Shown piece after piece: positions 17,909 to 26,352 of a stretch of 41,374 bases of DNA. A program made the translations under genes and the position numbers. Numbering within the stretch: the stretch's first letter is position 1; each line of letters opens with the position of its first letter. The stretch spans positions 1 through 41,374 of the forward strand of contig JAJTER010000014.1 in the NCBI GenBank assembly GCA_021299835.1, given 5' to 3'. The notes below the pieces were generated by a model. The model had not been told where the DNA came from and searched no databases. It saw nothing but the letters and a program-made list of their open reading frames with translations. This stretch comes from Saprospiraceae bacterium (lineage in GTDB: Bacteria > Bacteroidota > Bacteroidia > Chitinophagales > Saprospiraceae).

Positions 17909-20020
17909 ATTCTTTTTAGCCTCTGTAAAAGGCTGGTTATATAATCTGTTTCCTGTTGCTGCAAAAAAGGCGTTTGCCACGGCTGCAGCGGCAGGAGGTA
18001 AAGCGGGCTCACCCAAACCTGTTGGATCTATTTCATTTTCCACAAAATGAACTTCCACTGGGAAAGACTCATTTATCTTTATCATTCTGTAAGTATCGAA
18101 ATTTGATTGTTGAGATTTCCCATCTTTAATATCAATATTTCCAAATTGGGCATGCCCTAATCCGTCGATAATACCTCCAACAATCTGGTTCTCTGCACCG
18201 CTTCTATTCACTATGATACCACAATCGGCGGCACAATACACCTTTCTTATTACTGGTTTATTATTTTCCAGGACCACTTCTGCGACCATGGCAACGTAAG
18301 AGCTAAAGGAGAAATAGGCACTAAAACCCATAAAAACGCCCTCTTTTTTCTTATCCCAACCAGAAACCGAACGAACCAATTGCATGGTTTTTTTAAACCT
18401 GTTTACATCATAATCCAACTTACCTACTGGATTTGAGGCAGCTTTATCCAACAGATTCATTCTAAAATCAATAGGATCTTTTTTAAGTTCCAAGGCCACT
18501 TCATCGAGAAAACATTGCTCGGCAAAAGCCACAAAGTTATGAACGGGCGCACGCCAAGGTCCTGTTGTTACATTAGATTCTTTGTTATGGCCTTCAATTA
18601 AAAGATGCTGAATGGCTCCGGCGGGGAAATTATTTTCACGAGTAGGATTACCTACATTTAGGCCAGCGCCTCTAACGTGAAAGCCTAAAAAGTCACCATT
18701 TTTATCTATGGCGGCGCGATAAGTATATTTACAGGCTGGTCTGTAAACCCCTCCTGCCATATCGTCTTCCCGAGTCCATTGAACTTTCACCGGGCTTTTA
18801 GCTAAACGGGAAATTTTTGCTGCTTCCTCTGCAAAATCTGAACTTAATCTTCTACCGAAACCACCGCCCATTCTGGTCATTTGTACGGTAACGGCTTCCA
18901 CGGGAAGTCCTAATATTTCAGCTACTTTTGTTTGAGAACGCTGAGGCGTTTGTGAAGGCCCGATTAATTCCGCCGAACCTTCCTTAACATCTGCATAGAA
19001 GTTCATTGGCTCCATGGCATTATGAGGTAAAAAAGGGCAGCTAAAGGACGCTTCAATAATTTTATCAGCCTGACTGAAAGCGGATTCTGCATCGCCATCT
19101 GCCCGAAATGCCTTAGCTGGCTTTTGAGCTAAAAGGTCGGTCAACGATTTATCATGCTGAGCGGTATTTTCAGCCGCCGTCTTTTGAATCCAGGAAACAT
19201 CAAGTGCTTTGCGGGCTTTTAAGGCTGTCCAGGTATCACTGGCAACGATAGCAATTTTGTCATCAAAAGGGTAAACGCCGAAAACGCCGGGAATAGCTTT
19301 GGCAGCAGCATCGTTTATCTTATCAGGTATTTGACCAAATCCCGGAGGCCTTGCAACCACCGCGTATTTCATTCCTGGCTTTTTGATATCAATACCATAA
19401 ATGGCTTTACCCGTAAAAATATCTTTATTATCTACATTGGCAATAGATTTGCCTAATAGTCTGAATTCACTTGGTTTTTTAAGTACTACCTTGGTTGGCA
19501 CTGCTTGTTTCACCGCTTCTATCGCAAGTTCGGCATAGGAAGCCTTTTGATTATTTCCCAGTACCTGGCTATTTTCAGTTCTCAGGCTATCTACTGAAAC
19601 CTGCCATTTCTGCGCTGCTGCTGCCAGCATCATCATTCTTACGGTGGCTCCTGCCTGGCGCAAAGTTGCCCAGGAAGCCTTCAAAGAGCCACTTCCTCCG
19701 GCCACCTGACGTTGATATTTTTTACCATCTAAAGGAGCCTGTTCCACTTTAACCTTTGACCAGTCAGCGTCTAACTCTTCCGCGACAATCATGGGCATAG
19801 CCGTCTTAACGCCTTGACCCACTTCAGGATTTGGCGAATAAATAGTAATGGAACCGTCGGGAGATATCAAAATAAATGGATTGAAAGACAATGCTTCGTT
19901 TAAACCCGACGTTAAGGCTGCGGCATTGGCGGAAGAAAAACCTAATAATAATCCGCCGCCTGCTACGGCTGTAACCTTAATAAAGGATCTTCTTGATACT
20001 GAAAATTCAGGATTATTCAT
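17900..20020 (-). CDS. Molybdenum hydroxylase large subunit, IorB-like (copy 1)
   Basis: A 706-residue molybdopterin-binding subunit of the xanthine dehydrogenase superfamily, closest in layout to isoquinoline 1-oxidoreductase beta subunit and related aldehyde dehydrogenases. A Tat signal is evident (SRRSFIK followed by a hydrophobic stretch ending SSANA), so it acts in the periplasm. Cofactor and active-site motifs include MTRMGGGFGRRLSSDF, the substrate-channel segment TGPWRAPVHNF, and the catalytic Glu671 in GLGEPALPP. It lies 2 bases after the 2Fe-2S subunit, so the two are surely cotranscribed. No FAD subunit, cytochrome or XdhC-type maturation gene is in the window. The substrate is unknown. 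Confidence 0.92.
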   Translation of the reverse strand: MNNPEFSVSRRSFIKVTAVAGGGLLLGFSSANAAALTSGLNEALSFNPFILISPDGSITIYSPNPEVGQGVKTAMPMIVAEELDADWSKVKVEQAPLDGKKYQRQVAGGSGSLKASWATLRQAGATVRMMMLAAAAQKWQVSVDSLRTENSQVLGNNQKASYAELAIEAVKQAVPTKVVLKKPSEFRLLGKSIANVDNKDIFTGKAIYGIDIKKPGMKYAVVARPPGFGQIPDKINDAAAKAIPGVFGVYPFDDKIAIVASDTWTALKARKALDVSWIQKTAAENTAQHDKSLTDLLAQKPAKAFRADGDAESAFSQADKIIEASFSCPFLPHNAMEPMNFYADVKEGSAELIGPSQTPQRSQTKVAEILGLPVEAVTVQMTRMGGGFGRRLSSDFAEEAAKISRLAKSPVKVQWTREDDMAGGVYRPACKYTYRAAIDKNGDFLGFHVRGAGLNVGNPTRENNFPAGAIQHLLIEGHNKESNVTTGPWRAPVHNFVAFAEQCFLDEVALELKKDPIDFRMNLLDKAASNPVGKLDYDVNRFKKTMQLVRSVSGWDKKKEGVFMGFSAYFSFSSYVAMVAEVVLENNKPVIRKVYCAADCGIIVNRSGAENQIVGGIIDGLGHAQFGNIDIKDGKSQQSNFDTYRMIKINESFPVEVHFVENEIDPTGLGEPALPPAAAAVANAFFAATGNRLYNQPFTEAKKNLG

Positions 20021-20022
20021 AA

Positions 20023-20484
20023 TTATCGGGCTTTTTGTGCCGCAATATGCACGGCTTTTCTAATTCTATTATAGGTGCCACAACGGCATATATTTCCAGC
20101 TAAGGCCACATCGATATCGGCATCGGACGGGGTTGGATTTTTATCGAGAAGTGCAACGGTCGTCATGATTTGACCCGCTTGACAATACCCGCATTGAGGG
20201 ACATCCACTTCTTGCCAGGCCTGTTGCACCGGATGATCGCCAGATTCACTTAAACCTTCAATTGTAACAATTTTTTTTCCGTCAAAAACAGATACGGGAA
20301 GAGAGCAGGAGCGCATAGGCTCACCTTCGACTAAAACTGTACATGCACCACATTGTCCAATACCGCATCCATATTTCGTACCTGTCAGTCCCACAGAATC
20401 TCTTAATGCCCATAACAAAGGCATTTCAGGATCTATGTCTAATTTGCGCTTCTTACCATTAACATTTAGTGTAATCGCAGCCAT
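20023..20484 (-). CDS. 2Fe-2S subunit of molybdenum hydroxylase, IorA-like (copy 1)
   Basis: A 153-residue electron-transfer subunit carrying two 2Fe-2S clusters. The plant-type ferredoxin cluster is bound by CGIGQCGAC and the later MRSC. The second, alpha-helical domain has [10 protein letters not shown] and [11 protein letters not shown]. There is no signal peptide, so it probably travels through Tat with the large subunit encoded immediately downstream, as known for related periplasmic enzymes. Length is normal for stand-alone small subunits. It shares its layout with the gene at 28625. Confidence 0.95.
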   Translation of the reverse strand: MAAITLNVNGKKRKLDIDPEMPLLWALRDSVGLTGTKYGCGIGQCGACTVLVEGEPMRSCSLPVSVFDGKKIVTIEGLSESGDHPVQQAWQEVDVPQCGYCQAGQIMTTVALLDKNPTPSDADIDVALAGNICRCGTYNRIRKAVHIAAQKAR

Positions 20485-20538
20485 GATATATTATTTTTCT
20501 GTAAATTTAATCTTTTTTTACACTGAATACTTCCTTAA

Positions 20539-20892
20539 ATGTCTGAAAAAACATTCATACATGAAGATAATATTTTTTCATCGCTTATTTTGAAGAATGA
20601 AAAGGATATTATTTCCCAAAAAACCAACTTATACACGGAGGAAGAACTTCTTAACCTACTATCCGAACAGATTCAGCACCTAATGGTTCATGATCGGGAA
20701 CAATTGTGGAGCCTTTTTTATCGCTTAGATATTACCGACGAATCCCTTCGTTTTGTGCTAAATAATACGCCCTCAGAACAACAATCCATTGCTTTGGCTA
20801 AATTAGTTTTAGAGAGGCAAAAAAAACGAATGGAGACTAAACAGAAATACAAACAAGATCCAATAGAAGATGAAGAATGGCGTAGCTGGTAA
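20539..20892 (+). CDS. Small conserved protein of unknown function upstream of recO
   Basis: A 117-residue hydrophilic, helix-rich protein. I recognise no characterised domain. The core EEELLNLLSEQIQHLMVHDR with LWSLFYRLDITDESLRFVL and IALAKLVLERQKKRMETKQK resembles short proteins of unknown function that I recall from Bacteroidota and cyanobacteria. The acidic C terminus ends EDEEWRSW. It starts 18 bases before recO, so cotranscription is likely. There is no signal peptide or membrane segment. Coding status is supported by length, composition and operon-like spacing. Confidence 0.75.
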   Translation: MSEKTFIHEDNIFSSLILKNEKDIISQKTNLYTEEELLNLLSEQIQHLMVHDREQLWSLFYRLDITDESLRFVLNNTPSEQQSIALAKLVLERQKKRMETKQKYKQDPIEDEEWRSW

Positions 20893-20910
20893 AAAAAATG
20901 TGCACCATAG

Positions 20911-21633
20911 ATGATAATTAAAACCAAAGGGTATGTTTTCCGAACCTTAAAATATGGGGAACATCAACTTATTACCGATATTTTTACAGAATCTAACGGT
21001 CTTTTAAGCTTTATTGTCCCTGGTGCCAGAAAAGGGGGTATTCATTCAAAGGGTATATTTCTGCAGCCCCTGTCTTCTCTTGATTTAATAATAGAGGTAC
21101 AAGACGGTAAAAATTTACAGAAAATAAAAGAAATAAAATTTGACAGATTATTTACGAATATTCAAAGCGACCTGCGAAAAGGCGTTATTATATTGTTTTT
21201 AGGTGATGTTTTAAGACAAAGTGTGAAGGAAAATGCGCCAAATAAAGAACTTTACGATTTTATCGATGCTAATCTTCAGTACCTGGATCAGGCAAACCAG
21301 GGATTTTCCAATATAACCATCTATTTTTTACTACACCTCACCGCTCATCTGGGATTTTTTCCTGTGAATGAATGGACAGCAACCAATAGTTCTTTAAACC
21401 TAAAAGAAGGATATTTTGAACCTTTTCAAGAGATCATGGAGTATAACCTGGAGGCTGAACCGAGCAGACTTTTAGACCAGTTTATGAACATTCCTTTACA
21501 GCAAATTTCTGTCATAAAACTTTCCCGGGACCAGCGTTTATATCTCATTGACAAAATAATATGGTATTACAGATTTCACCTTGATTTTTTCCCGGAACTG
21601 AAATCGCTTCCCGTTTTAAAAGAAATATTTTAA
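20911..21633 (+). CDS. recO: DNA repair protein RecO
   Basis: Recombination mediator that, with RecR, loads RecA onto SSB-coated single-stranded DNA. The 240-residue protein has the N-terminal OB fold (TKGYVFRTLKYGEHQLITDI, then GLLSFIVPGARK) and a helical C-terminal domain. The four-cysteine zinc motif found in some RecO proteins is not present. It follows the small unknown protein by 18 bases and precedes the DUF2805 gene by 69 bases, all on the plus strand. Confidence 0.93.
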   Translation: MIIKTKGYVFRTLKYGEHQLITDIFTESNGLLSFIVPGARKGGIHSKGIFLQPLSSLDLIIEVQDGKNLQKIKEIKFDRLFTNIQSDLRKGVIILFLGDVLRQSVKENAPNKELYDFIDANLQYLDQANQGFSNITIYFLLHLTAHLGFFPVNEWTATNSSLNLKEGYFEPFQEIMEYNLEAEPSRLLDQFMNIPLQQISVIKLSRDQRLYLIDKIIWYYRFHLDFFPELKSLPVLKEIF

Positions 21634-21702
21634 TTAAACCTTATTTTTATAAACTCTTTACCTTATACTCTATTTATTATTCTACATCAACATTCTAATA
21701 AA

Positions 21703-21975
21703 ATGGAACATTTAAACGATCAGGTAATTGACAGAATTGTAGAAATGGCCTGGGAGGACAGAACCTCTTTCGATGGCATTTTCAGGCAATTTGGTGTAGC
21801 TGAAGCAGAAGTTATTGCCATTATGCGTCGCGAAATGCATCCCAATAATTTCAAAAAATGGAGAGCAAGGGTTCAGGGAAGAAGTACAAAGCACGAAAAA
21901 TTGAGGGTAGAGGATGTAAATCGTTTTCATTCCCGTATGCAAAGAACGATTAGCGGAAACAGGAAATCTAAATAA
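21703..21975 (+). CDS. DUF2805 / TIGR03643 family small protein
   Basis: A 90-residue protein matching the DUF2805 family (TIGR03643), with IDRIVEMAWEDRTSFDGIF, FGVAEAEVIAIMRREM and FKKWRARVQGRSTKH. The predicted helices and basic C terminus suggest nucleic-acid binding, but no function has been shown that I know of. Its stop codon abuts the stop of the convergent HD-Pycsar effector gene with no intervening base. Confidence 0.88.
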   Translation: MEHLNDQVIDRIVEMAWEDRTSFDGIFRQFGVAEAEVIAIMRREMHPNNFKKWRARVQGRSTKHEKLRVEDVNRFHSRMQRTISGNRKSK

Positions 21976-23151
21976 TTATCCCGTTATATATACATAGCCG
22001 AAAGCCGAAAGAGCGATTATGATGCCGTACATGAAAACGGCGTAACAAATTCTTAGATATTTATACTTGACTGCCAGCACTTTACCTAAAAAATATAAAT
22101 CTCTCGTCATGGAGTTATACAAGAAATCATTATCCTGAATCATCTCCATCATACCCTCCTGAAATTTCTCCATTTCCATATTATAGAAATTACCAAAAAA
22201 AAGAAGATTAGCCTTTCTGTCTTTTATATCCTCATCGGTAACTGTTCCGCTCGTCACTTTAGGGCGCGTCGATAGAATGGCAAAAACCAGGGACATCAGG
22301 CAAACTGCCAGAAGCAGAAAAGTGGGAAAAGCCAGCCTGGGATTCATTTTAAGTTGAGGGAGCAAATTGGACACCACTATGGAAATGATAATGGCCGAAA
22401 TACTCAGCATAATATTTGCCTTATTATCGGCAATGGCACTTAAGTTTATGTGGGTCCTGTAAGTGGCTCTAAACATCGTTTCGACACCCCTACCCACCTC
22501 CGGTTCCCTTGATTTGTTATTTTTCTTTTTATCTTTTACCTCTTCTGACGGTGAAATGGTGTTTTTATACTTTAAAAGGAATTTAATATTTTTCTCTTTC
22601 CCTTCATCGAAAAGGATTCGGGCAGAGGGCGTGTTGTACTTATGGGCAACCATAAAATTCAACTCTGCCTGAACGAATTGAATTTCCGGTTGAAACTGAT
22701 TTTCCGTCAACAACCATTCCTGACGCAATCTATTGGACCTGTCCCAGTAATTTTCATTTCCCAGATGTCCAAAATCGGCGTCAATCATAGCCCCTTCCAA
22801 CCAATCGGTTGGTTGATGATTTGGCTTTGTAGACAATATTAAACGTACGACCTTATCAATGGCTTCGTCCGTTATCCCAACGGAATTCGATGCAAACTGT
22901 CTGAAAATTTGTACTGATCTATCCTCGTGATCTTTTGACCCTCCGGAAAATCCTGTGTCGTGAAAAAGGGCGGACAAGAACAAAGCTTCCTGCTCTTCGT
23001 CGGACGGACACTCAACAGAAACAATCCTTTTTGCCGCAGACAACACGTCCTGAACATGATTAAAATTATGATATAAATAACTTGACGGAATATTTTCCAG
23101 GAAATGTTTTTCTACAAATGCCGTGGCGGTTTCTATTAATATATCGTTCAT
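21976..23151 (-). CDS. HD domain fused to Pycsar-type transmembrane effector (DUF5706)
   Basis: A 391-residue two-part protein. Residues 1-195 form an HD-superfamily metal-dependent phosphohydrolase: His32 in HNFNHVQDV, the paired His64-Asp65 in ALFHDTGF, His75 in DHEDRS, and MIDADFGHLG around 122-131. A charged linker (about 200-220) leads to a membrane module beginning YRTHINLSAIADNKANIMLS, the conserved start of the Pycsar effector family PycTM (DUF5706). Transmembrane helices lie at about 248-264, 275-294 and 368-389. In Pycsar defence a cyclase makes cCMP or cUMP and PycTM disrupts the membrane. No cyclase gene is adjacent. The HD part may cleave the activating nucleotide; that is inference. 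Alternatively it is a housekeeping membrane protein. Confidence 0.88.
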   Translation of the reverse strand: MNDILIETATAFVEKHFLENIPSSYLYHNFNHVQDVLSAAKRIVSVECPSDEEQEALFLSALFHDTGFSGGSKDHEDRSVQIFRQFASNSVGITDEAIDKVVRLILSTKPNHQPTDWLEGAMIDADFGHLGNENYWDRSNRLRQEWLLTENQFQPEIQFVQAELNFMVAHKYNTPSARILFDEGKEKNIKFLLKYKNTISPSEEVKDKKKNNKSREPEVGRGVETMFRATYRTHINLSAIADNKANIMLSISAIIISIVVSNLLPQLKMNPRLAFPTFLLLAVCLMSLVFAILSTRPKVTSGTVTDEDIKDRKANLLFFGNFYNMEMEKFQEGMMEMIQDNDFLYNSMTRDLYFLGKVLAVKYKYLRICYAVFMYGIIIALSAFGYVYITG

Positions 23152-23194
23152 CCCTCTTTTACATTTTCAGATTACTGTCCGTTATTAACTTTCA

Positions 23195-23202
23195 CAAAGT
23201 TA
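23195..23202 (-). promoter_or_regulatory. Putative -7 element of the HD-Pycsar effector gene, inside a palindrome
   Basis: The minus strand reads TAACTTTG, matching TAnnTTTG, 43 bases before the start. It overlaps a perfect dyad TAACTTT-CAC-AAAGTTA (23186-23202), a possible operator. The gmd gene diverges from the same 78-base gap. Confidence 0.45.
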
Positions 23203-23229
23203 AGGTTATTCTTTTCAATCACGTAAATT

Positions 23230-24345
23230 ATGAAAAATTACAAATTAAATATTGATATGACTAAAAAAATAGCTTTAATAACGGGAATCACAGGACAAGA
23301 CGGCGCCTATTTGACTAAATTATTACTATCAAAAGGATATGAGGTACATGGAATGCAGCGTAGAACATCCCGCTTGAATAACGTGAGAATGGATACCATA
23401 TTTCAGGAAGCTTTCTTAGCTAATTCCAGTCTTTTCACCCATTTTGGGGACCTTTCGGATGCCGGCATGCTCATAAAGCTGGTGCAGCAGATTCAACCTG
23501 ACGAAGTGTATCATTTAGCGGCCATGAGTCATGTTCAAGTCAGTTTCGACCAACCGGAGTACACCGCCGATATAAATGCAACGGGAACATTGAGGTTATT
23601 GGAGGCCATAAAAATTGCAGGTCTTTGCCAAAAGACAAAATTTTACCAAGCCTCCACTTCCGAGCTTTTCGGTAACGCAGCCAGATCGCCTCAAGGGGAA
23701 GCAACCCCTTTTCACCCCACTTCACCTTATGCTATTTCCAAATTATTCGCCTATTGGATGACCACCAATTACAGAAATTCTTATGGCTTATTTGCCTGCA
23801 ATGGCATTTTATTTAATCATGAAAGCCCCTTACGCGATGAATCATTTGTCACCAGAAAAATCACCATGGCCGTAGCCAAAATAGGATTAGGATGTCAAAA
23901 AACACTGTATTTGGGTAATCTGAATGCGAAAAGAGATTGGGGGCATGCGGAAGATTATGTGGAAGCTATGTGGCTGATGCTTCAGAAAAACAAGCCCGAC
24001 GATTATGTAATTGCCACAGGTATTTCCACTTCCGTTAGGGAATTTGTTGAAAAATCATTTGACATTATAGGTATCAAATTACAATTCGAGGGTACTGGTA
24101 CCCATGAAAAAGGGTACTGTTTGTCTTCGCAAAACAGCTTATATCCTGTTAAAAAAAATAGTCTTCTTGTCGCCATTGATCCTCAATTTTATCGCCCATC
24201 CGACATTGAGTGGTTAATAGGCGATACAACAAAGGCGAAAAAGGAACTCCACTGGGAAGCCAGAACATCTATAGATAGCCTGGTTCACGAAATGGTCACA
24301 TCAGATATACAAAGTGTGCTAAACCAAACAAATACGGTGAAATGA
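23230..24345 (+). CDS. gmd: GDP-mannose 4,6-dehydratase
   Basis: Converts GDP-D-mannose to GDP-4-keto-6-deoxy-D-mannose, the first step to GDP-L-fucose. It is an extended short-chain dehydrogenase of 371 residues (362 if ATG at 23257 is used, which places the NAD(P)-binding ITGITGQDGAYL at the normal distance). Catalytic Ser/Thr, Tyr and Lys lie in YQASTSELFG and SPYAISKLFAYW. Family motifs NGILFNHESPLRDESFVTRK and GNLNAKRDWGHAEDYV are present. The stop overlaps the start of fcl by 4 bases (ATGA), so the two form a tight operon. Mannose-activating and glycosyltransferase genes are not in the window. Confidence 0.96.
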   Translation: MKNYKLNIDMTKKIALITGITGQDGAYLTKLLLSKGYEVHGMQRRTSRLNNVRMDTIFQEAFLANSSLFTHFGDLSDAGMLIKLVQQIQPDEVYHLAAMSHVQVSFDQPEYTADINATGTLRLLEAIKIAGLCQKTKFYQASTSELFGNAARSPQGEATPFHPTSPYAISKLFAYWMTTNYRNSYGLFACNGILFNHESPLRDESFVTRKITMAVAKIGLGCQKTLYLGNLNAKRDWGHAEDYVEAMWLMLQKNKPDDYVIATGISTSVREFVEKSFDIIGIKLQFEGTGTHEKGYCLSSQNSLYPVKKNSLLVAIDPQFYRPSDIEWLIGDTTKAKKELHWEARTSIDSLVHEMVTSDIQSVLNQTNTVK

Positions 24346-25280
24346 ACCTACAATCCAAAATTTATATCGCCGGACATACAGGATTAGTAGGTTCAGCCAT
24401 TGTTAGAAAACTTGAGATGCGGGGATATAAAAATCTTATTTACCAAACTTCAGCACAACTGGATATAAGGAATCAGCGGGCGGTAAACGATTTTTTCGAC
24501 CATCAGAAACCAGAATATGTATTTTTTGCGGCGGCAAAAGTAGGTGGTATTCAGGCAAATCTATCTTACAGATCAGCCTTTATTTATGATAACTTACAAA
24601 TACAGACTAACGCAATACAAGCAGCGCATTTTTCACGGGTAAAAAAACTCCTCTTTCTAGGATCAAGTTGTTTGTACCCCAGATTGGCCACGCAACCCAT
24701 AAGGGAAACGGAGTTATTGACTAGTGCCCTGGAACCAAGTAATGAATACTATGCGATAGCCAAAATAGCAGGTATAAAACTTTGCCAGGCATACAAGCTG
24801 GATTTCGGGTGTAATTTCATCACCGTCATGCCACCCAATCTATATGGTCCCAATGATCATTACGACCTGGAAACCTGTCATGTTTTACCTGCCTTAATCC
24901 GAAAAATTCACGAGGCAAAAAAGCATGACATACCAACCTTATCACTTTGGGGAAGTGGAACACCCAGGAGAGAATTTCTTCATGTAGATGACCTTTCGGA
25001 AGCGCTGCTTACCCTTATGCTGGAATATGATGAGGTATCGCCCATAAATATTGGTGCCAGTACCGACCTATCCATCTGTCAGCTGGCCCAACTTATCAAA
25101 AGAATCATTTGTTATAAAGGTGATATCCAATTTGACTTAACCAAATCGGATGGAACGCCCAGTAAGTTAATGGATTCAAGCAAAGCCGTACAATTAATCC
25201 ACTGGAAACCAACTATTTCATTAGAAAATGGAATTAGGGAATTATATGCGAGTTTGGAAGAGGAGGAATGGTATGGATGA
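24342..25280 (+). CDS. fcl: GDP-L-fucose synthase
   Basis: Epimerase-reductase that converts the gmd product to GDP-L-fucose using NADPH. The 312-residue protein has IAGHTGLVGSAIVRKL at the N terminus, the catalytic Cys in LGSSCLYPR, Tyr and Lys in NEYYAIAKIAGIKL and the catalytic His in CHVLPALIRK. MPPNLYGPND replaces the more common MPTNLYGP. It is translationally coupled to gmd. GDP-fucose would feed cell-surface polysaccharide or glycoprotein synthesis. Confidence 0.96.
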   Translation: MNLQSKIYIAGHTGLVGSAIVRKLEMRGYKNLIYQTSAQLDIRNQRAVNDFFDHQKPEYVFFAAAKVGGIQANLSYRSAFIYDNLQIQTNAIQAAHFSRVKKLLFLGSSCLYPRLATQPIRETELLTSALEPSNEYYAIAKIAGIKLCQAYKLDFGCNFITVMPPNLYGPNDHYDLETCHVLPALIRKIHEAKKHDIPTLSLWGSGTPRREFLHVDDLSEALLTLMLEYDEVSPINIGASTDLSICQLAQLIKRIICYKGDIQFDLTKSDGTPSKLMDSSKAVQLIHWKPTISLENGIRELYASLEEEEWYG

Positions 25281-25664
25281 GGATGGAGAGCGCAAGATAA
25301 CTAACAAGCGGGAGGGGTGGCAAGCTGTACAGTAGAATATATAAGTTGGTCAATTGTCCGGTAAATAGCAGGAAATTAGCAGTCAACCTAGGTATTCAGA
25401 AAAAAAAGAAACAAACATTTCAATTGAAATTCAACATTTTATCATTTTTTTGTAAGAAAATAATGCTTTTATGGCCTGGCAAAAATGCTCCTAAAAACGT
25501 TGAAGCAAAAACTTGAAACAAATTTCTCCAGATTAAGGAGGAATCTATTTTTACGATATGGGATTAATTATATCCATTATATGTAACATTATCAATGCAC
25601 CAGAAGGCATAAACATTGAAACTTGTTATGAATTTTATTATATTTGGATATAAAATAGAATTGA
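25281..25664. other. Intergenic region between fcl and the antitoxin gene
   Basis: This 384-base AT-rich gap holds no convincing gene. I see a palindrome ATTTCAATTGAAAT at 25417-25430, no strong terminator after fcl, a 31-codon open frame at 25558-25653 that overlaps the antitoxin promoter, and the promoter itself near the right end. Confidence 0.5.
25616..25646 (+). promoter_or_regulatory. Putative promoter of the toxin-antitoxin locus
   Basis: TTG (25616-25618), a 20-base spacer and TATATTTG (25639-25646) fit the Bacteroidota promoter pattern. The -7 box lies 18 bases before the antitoxin ATG. Confidence 0.6.
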
Positions 25665-25871
25665 ATGCTTATCGAACGAAATACAAAGGATCAGATTACA
25701 ATAACTGTTTCATCTTCTCTTGATAGCTTCGGACTTCAAAGACTTATTGATTATATTAAGTACCTCGAAGCGACATCAAAAACCAAGGCAAAGCAATCTG
25801 ATGTTGATAAACTTGCAGATGAAGTAAACACTTCCTGGTGGGAAAGGAATCGCAATAGATTTTTAGAATGA
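25665..25871 (+). CDS. Antitoxin of a PIN-domain toxin-antitoxin pair
   Basis: A 68-residue protein that resembles small antitoxins I recall beside PIN toxins in Bacteroidota. It has an N-terminal strand-rich part (ITITVSSSLDSFGLQRLIDY), a central KYLEATSKTKAKQSDVDKLA, and the C-terminal toxin-contact-like tail NTSWWERNRNRFLE. Its stop overlaps the toxin ATG by 4 bases (ATGA), the classic order of type II pairs. The antitoxin frame is intact although the toxin is broken. Assignment rests on this arrangement and recalled family resemblance. Confidence 0.75.
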   Translation: MLIERNTKDQITITVSSSLDSFGLQRLIDYIKYLEATSKTKAKQSDVDKLADEVNTSWWERNRNRFLE

Positions 25872-26279
25872 GGTTTATTGTTGACGCAAATATAGTTTTT
25901 AGTGCCATCTTGAATACAAATGGAAAAATTGGCGATATTCTAATAAATGGAGGAATGCGATTTGATTTTATTGCTATTAAAGAAGATATCAGGTTTAACC
26001 ATTGAAGAAATTCAAGAAGCAGAATTTCAAATATATAAATCTATCCTTTTCATATCAGAAGAACAAATTACACAATCTACCTGGTTAAAATCTGAAAAAT
26101 TAGTTGAAGATATTGATCCAAATGATATTCAATACATTGCTTATTCGAAGCATTTCAACTGTAAAATCTGGAGTGGAGACAAAGCTTTAATTATCGGTTT
26201 GGCCAAAAAGAAATTTACAAAATTTGTTACAACGGACGAACTCTTTACCATTCATACATCAAAAAAGATAAAAAGGTAA
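25868..26279 (+). pseudogene. PIN-domain (VapC-like) toxin, disrupted by frameshift and probable internal deletion
   Basis: The first frame begins MRFIVDANIVFSAILNTNGK, the N-terminal strand of a PIN ribonuclease with its first acidic residue Asp6, and runs into a stop at 25994-25996. The rest of a PIN domain continues in the next frame: ISGLTIEEIQEAEF, then LVEDIDPNDIQYIAYSKHFN and IWSGDKALIIGLAKK, ending at 26279. The junction lies around 25960-25990. Compared with my memory of the family, a stretch of roughly a dozen residues holding a conserved Glu (LxxEI) is also missing at the junction. The downstream ATG at 25947 gives a 110-residue frame that lacks the first catalytic Asp. An inactive toxin is most likely. 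Confidence 0.75.
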
Positions 26280-26352
26280 GGGCAAAATATAGGAACCTTT
26301 GTTCAGCTCGCCTTCTAAACCACAAAAATTCTATTAAATAATCATCCGTTTA

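Noticed and set aside
21976-25280. Defence island built around the Pycsar-type effector
   Set aside because: The immediate neighbours are DUF2805, recO and GDP-fucose synthesis genes; no cyclase or other defence gene is present in the window apart from the broken toxin pair.
25558-25653. Short plus-strand open frame of 31 codons (MGLIISIICN...) upstream of the antitoxin
   Set aside because: It overlaps the putative antitoxin promoter, resembles no family I know, and is short enough to occur by chance in AT-rich DNA.
25947-26279. Independent 110-residue gene starting MEECDLILLLL
   Set aside because: Its C-terminal 90 residues are the missing half of the PIN toxin that starts at 25868 in another frame, so it is part of a pseudogene.
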